Shown here piece by piece: positions 5,140 through 6,175 of a DNA stretch of 6,175 bases. Source of the stretch: Erysipelotrichaceae bacterium (lineage in GTDB: Bacteria; Bacillota_I; Bacilli_A; Erysipelotrichales; Erysipelotrichaceae); assembly GCA_030533035.1 (NCBI GenBank), contig JAUNJW010000128.1, positions 1 through 6,175 on the forward strand, in the 5' to 3' direction. The notes beneath the pieces are model-generated. The model did not search any database, had not been told where the DNA came from, and was given only the letters and a program-made list of their open reading frames with translations. The position numbers were made by a program, and so were the translations under genes. How positions within the stretch are numbered: position 1 is the first letter of the stretch; each line of letters opens with the position of its first letter.

Positions 5140-6175
5140 TTAGAGATGGAGAATTGTTTTGAAGATATCCATCAGTCCGCTGACAGTCAGCGGGAAATAT
5201 CTGAATCCGGCCAGACATGCGCAGACAACCAGAATGAGCACAAGCACAAGCTGTGTGTTCTTGCCGATCGTCAGGACAAGATCCATGCCGTATCCCTTTG
5301 TGATAAAACCGATCACCATGCCCGCGGCAGCGGCGGTCACGGCGAATGCAAGCATGTCCTTCCATACGAGCACGCAGCCTGCCGCAAACAGCAGCGCGAC
5401 AGCCAGGGCGGATCTGCTCTCAACTCCCATCAGCTTCAGGGTTGAAATCTTCTTTCTGATCAGTCCGCAGAACAGACCGATGATAATGTAGCTCAGATAT
5501 TCAGCAGCAAGGCCGAAGATTCCGAAACGGAATGCCAGACCGGCGGTTCCGGTGAAATTCAGTCTGATGAAGCTGAAGTTGAAGATATTGATGAACTTTT
5601 CGATAAACATCGCGAAGAATGTGCCCACAGCCGCCCACTTGATCAGGTTGAGGATCAGGACAGACGGTGCGCTCAGGGTTGTCTTTTCAACCGAAGCGAC
5701 CCTGGTCATTGCCCTGCCGGGAAGCAGCAGCATCGAGAACAGGCCGGCGCGCGGTGAATCGATCTTTTCATCCAGGAGCTGGATTCTGGTTTCCTTGCGG
5801 ATTGCCTTCTTCAGATCCCTCTTTTCTTTCCTTGTGAGCTTAGGCTCAGGTTCAGGTTCCGGCTGAGGTTCCTCAGCTTCTACCGGTACTTCTGCGAAAA
5901 TATCTTCAGCCTCTTCCTGCTCAGTGATTTCTTCAGCAGGTTCTTCTGTTTCAGCTGCTTCTTCAGAAGGTTCTTCTGCTGCCGCTTCAGATTCAGCGGG
6001 TTCTTCAGAAAGTTCTTCTGCTTCTCCGGCAGGAACTTCTTCTATAGAAGTCTCAGCCTCTTCCTCTGTCTCTTCAGCAACCAGCGAAACTTCTTCCGGT
6101 TCTTCCTCTGCGGCTTCTTCAGCTTCCGCTTCAGTTTCCGCAGGTTCTTCCGTTACGGTTACTTCCTGTTCTGCA
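5140..6175 (-). CDS. Acidic-repeat multi-pass membrane protein, N-terminus off window
   Basis: The open frame runs from a TAA at 5140-5142 to the right edge without a stop. 344 codons are visible and the true start lies outside. The first Met in view (5731-5733) is internal, because clear protein-like sequence continues upstream of it. The visible N-terminal part (about 107 residues, 5854-6175) is extremely rich in Glu, with Ala, Pro, Ser and Thr, and ends in a PEPEPEP run. A basic stretch follows (LTRKEKRDLKKAIRKE, 5806-5853). The C-terminal 197 residues are hydrophobic with about five membrane helices (approximately 23-50, 66-92, 108-124, 127-146 and 158-178, counted from the Met at 5733). 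I do not recognise the family. The membrane part loosely recalls Yip1-like bundles of Firmicutes, but this is a weak impression. The acidic arm is probably cytoplasmic and disordered. Confidence 0.85.
   Translation of the reverse strand, partial: AEQEVTVTEEPAETEAEAEEAAEEEPEEVSLVAEETEEEAETSIEEVPAGEAEELSEEPAESEAAAEEPSEEAAETEEPAEEITEQEEAEDIFAEVPVEAEEPQPEPEPEPKLTRKEKRDLKKAIRKETRIQLLDEKIDSPRAGLFSMLLLPGRAMTRVASVEKTTLSAPSVLILNLIKWAAVGTFFAMFIEKFINIFNFSFIRLNFTGTAGLAFRFGIFGLAAEYLSYIIIGLFCGLIRKKISTLKLMGVESRSALAVALLFAAGCVLVWKDMLAFAVTAAAAGMVIGFITKGYGMDLVLTIGKNTQLVLVLILVVCACLAGFRYFPLTVSGLMDIFKTILHL
5854..6175 (-). repeat. Glu-rich low-complexity coding region
   Basis: Read on the plus strand this stretch is full of TTCTTC units, which on the minus strand are Glu-Glu pairs separated by Ala, Pro, Ser, Thr or Val. 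Spacing is irregular and synonymous codons vary (gaa/gag, gca/gct/gcg). It is therefore a compositionally biased protein segment, not a strict tandem DNA repeat, and it continues beyond the window. Confidence 0.7.

Noticed and set aside
5140..5733. A complete 197-residue membrane protein starting at the Met at 5733
   Set aside because: The same frame stays open to the window edge and translates to coherent protein-like sequence (PEPEPEP, a basic hinge, an acidic arm). No strong Shine-Dalgarno precedes this Met, so it is internal.
5854..6175. The TTCTTC-rich region as a microsatellite or CRISPR-like array
   Set aside because: Unit length and spacing are irregular and synonymous codons vary. 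There are no constant repeats with unique spacers, and the frame codes for an acidic segment throughout.
1..6175. Mobile element, phage, toxin-antitoxin or defence system
   Set aside because: No transposase, integrase, terminal repeats, att-like duplication or toxin-like small gene pair was found. Every gene is housekeeping, transport or an uncharacterised membrane protein.

Overview
The window is about 6.2 kb of ordinary chromosomal DNA of roughly 50% G+C. It most likely comes from a Bacillota (Firmicutes) bacterium. The evidence is the cmk-der-gpsA gene order, strong AGGAGG-type ribosome binding sites, a RibU-type ECF riboflavin S-component under an FMN riboswitch, and a 437-residue Der close in length to the Bacillus form. 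Something near the Erysipelotrichia is a guess from overall feel and cannot be proven here. Apart from a fragment at the left edge, every gene is on the minus strand, so the window is transcribed mainly right to left.

Layout in the direction of transcription. From the right edge to 5140 lies the C-terminal part of a membrane protein with a very long Glu/Ala/Pro-rich acidic segment followed by about five membrane helices. It ends at a GC-rich hairpin (5101-5128). A clear sigma-A type promoter (TTGCCA, 17 bp, TATTAT) then starts a transcript almost exactly at the first stem of an FMN riboswitch (about 4884-5001). The riboswitch leads through a compact expression platform into ribU (4207-4815), which ends at a hairpin terminator (4161-4196). 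A weak extended -10 promoter after that probably starts the next operon: an unrecognised 309-residue protein with a coiled coil and a single C-terminal membrane helix, cytidylate kinase (cmk), the ribosome-assembly GTPase Der, and glycerol-3-phosphate dehydrogenase (gpsA). These four genes are packed with 1-2 base gaps or a 4-base ATGA overlap, and each downstream ribosome binding site lies inside the 3' end of the preceding gene. The operon stops at a hairpin that begins at the gpsA stop codon. A second, nearly symmetrical hairpin can serve the convergent plus-strand gene, whose last 32 codons (a PEPT-repeat tail) occupy bases 3-101.

Functionally the operon is housekeeping: CMP/dCMP phosphorylation for nucleotide supply, 50S subunit maturation, and glycerol-3-phosphate for phospholipid synthesis. 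The neighbouring unit imports riboflavin and is shut off by FMN. I see no mobile element, CRISPR array, tRNA, rRNA, phage gene or defence system. The points most worth a second look are the NMID substitution in the first G domain of Der, the layout of the riboswitch expression platform, a perfect dyad filling the ribU promoter spacer, and the two uncharacterised membrane proteins.
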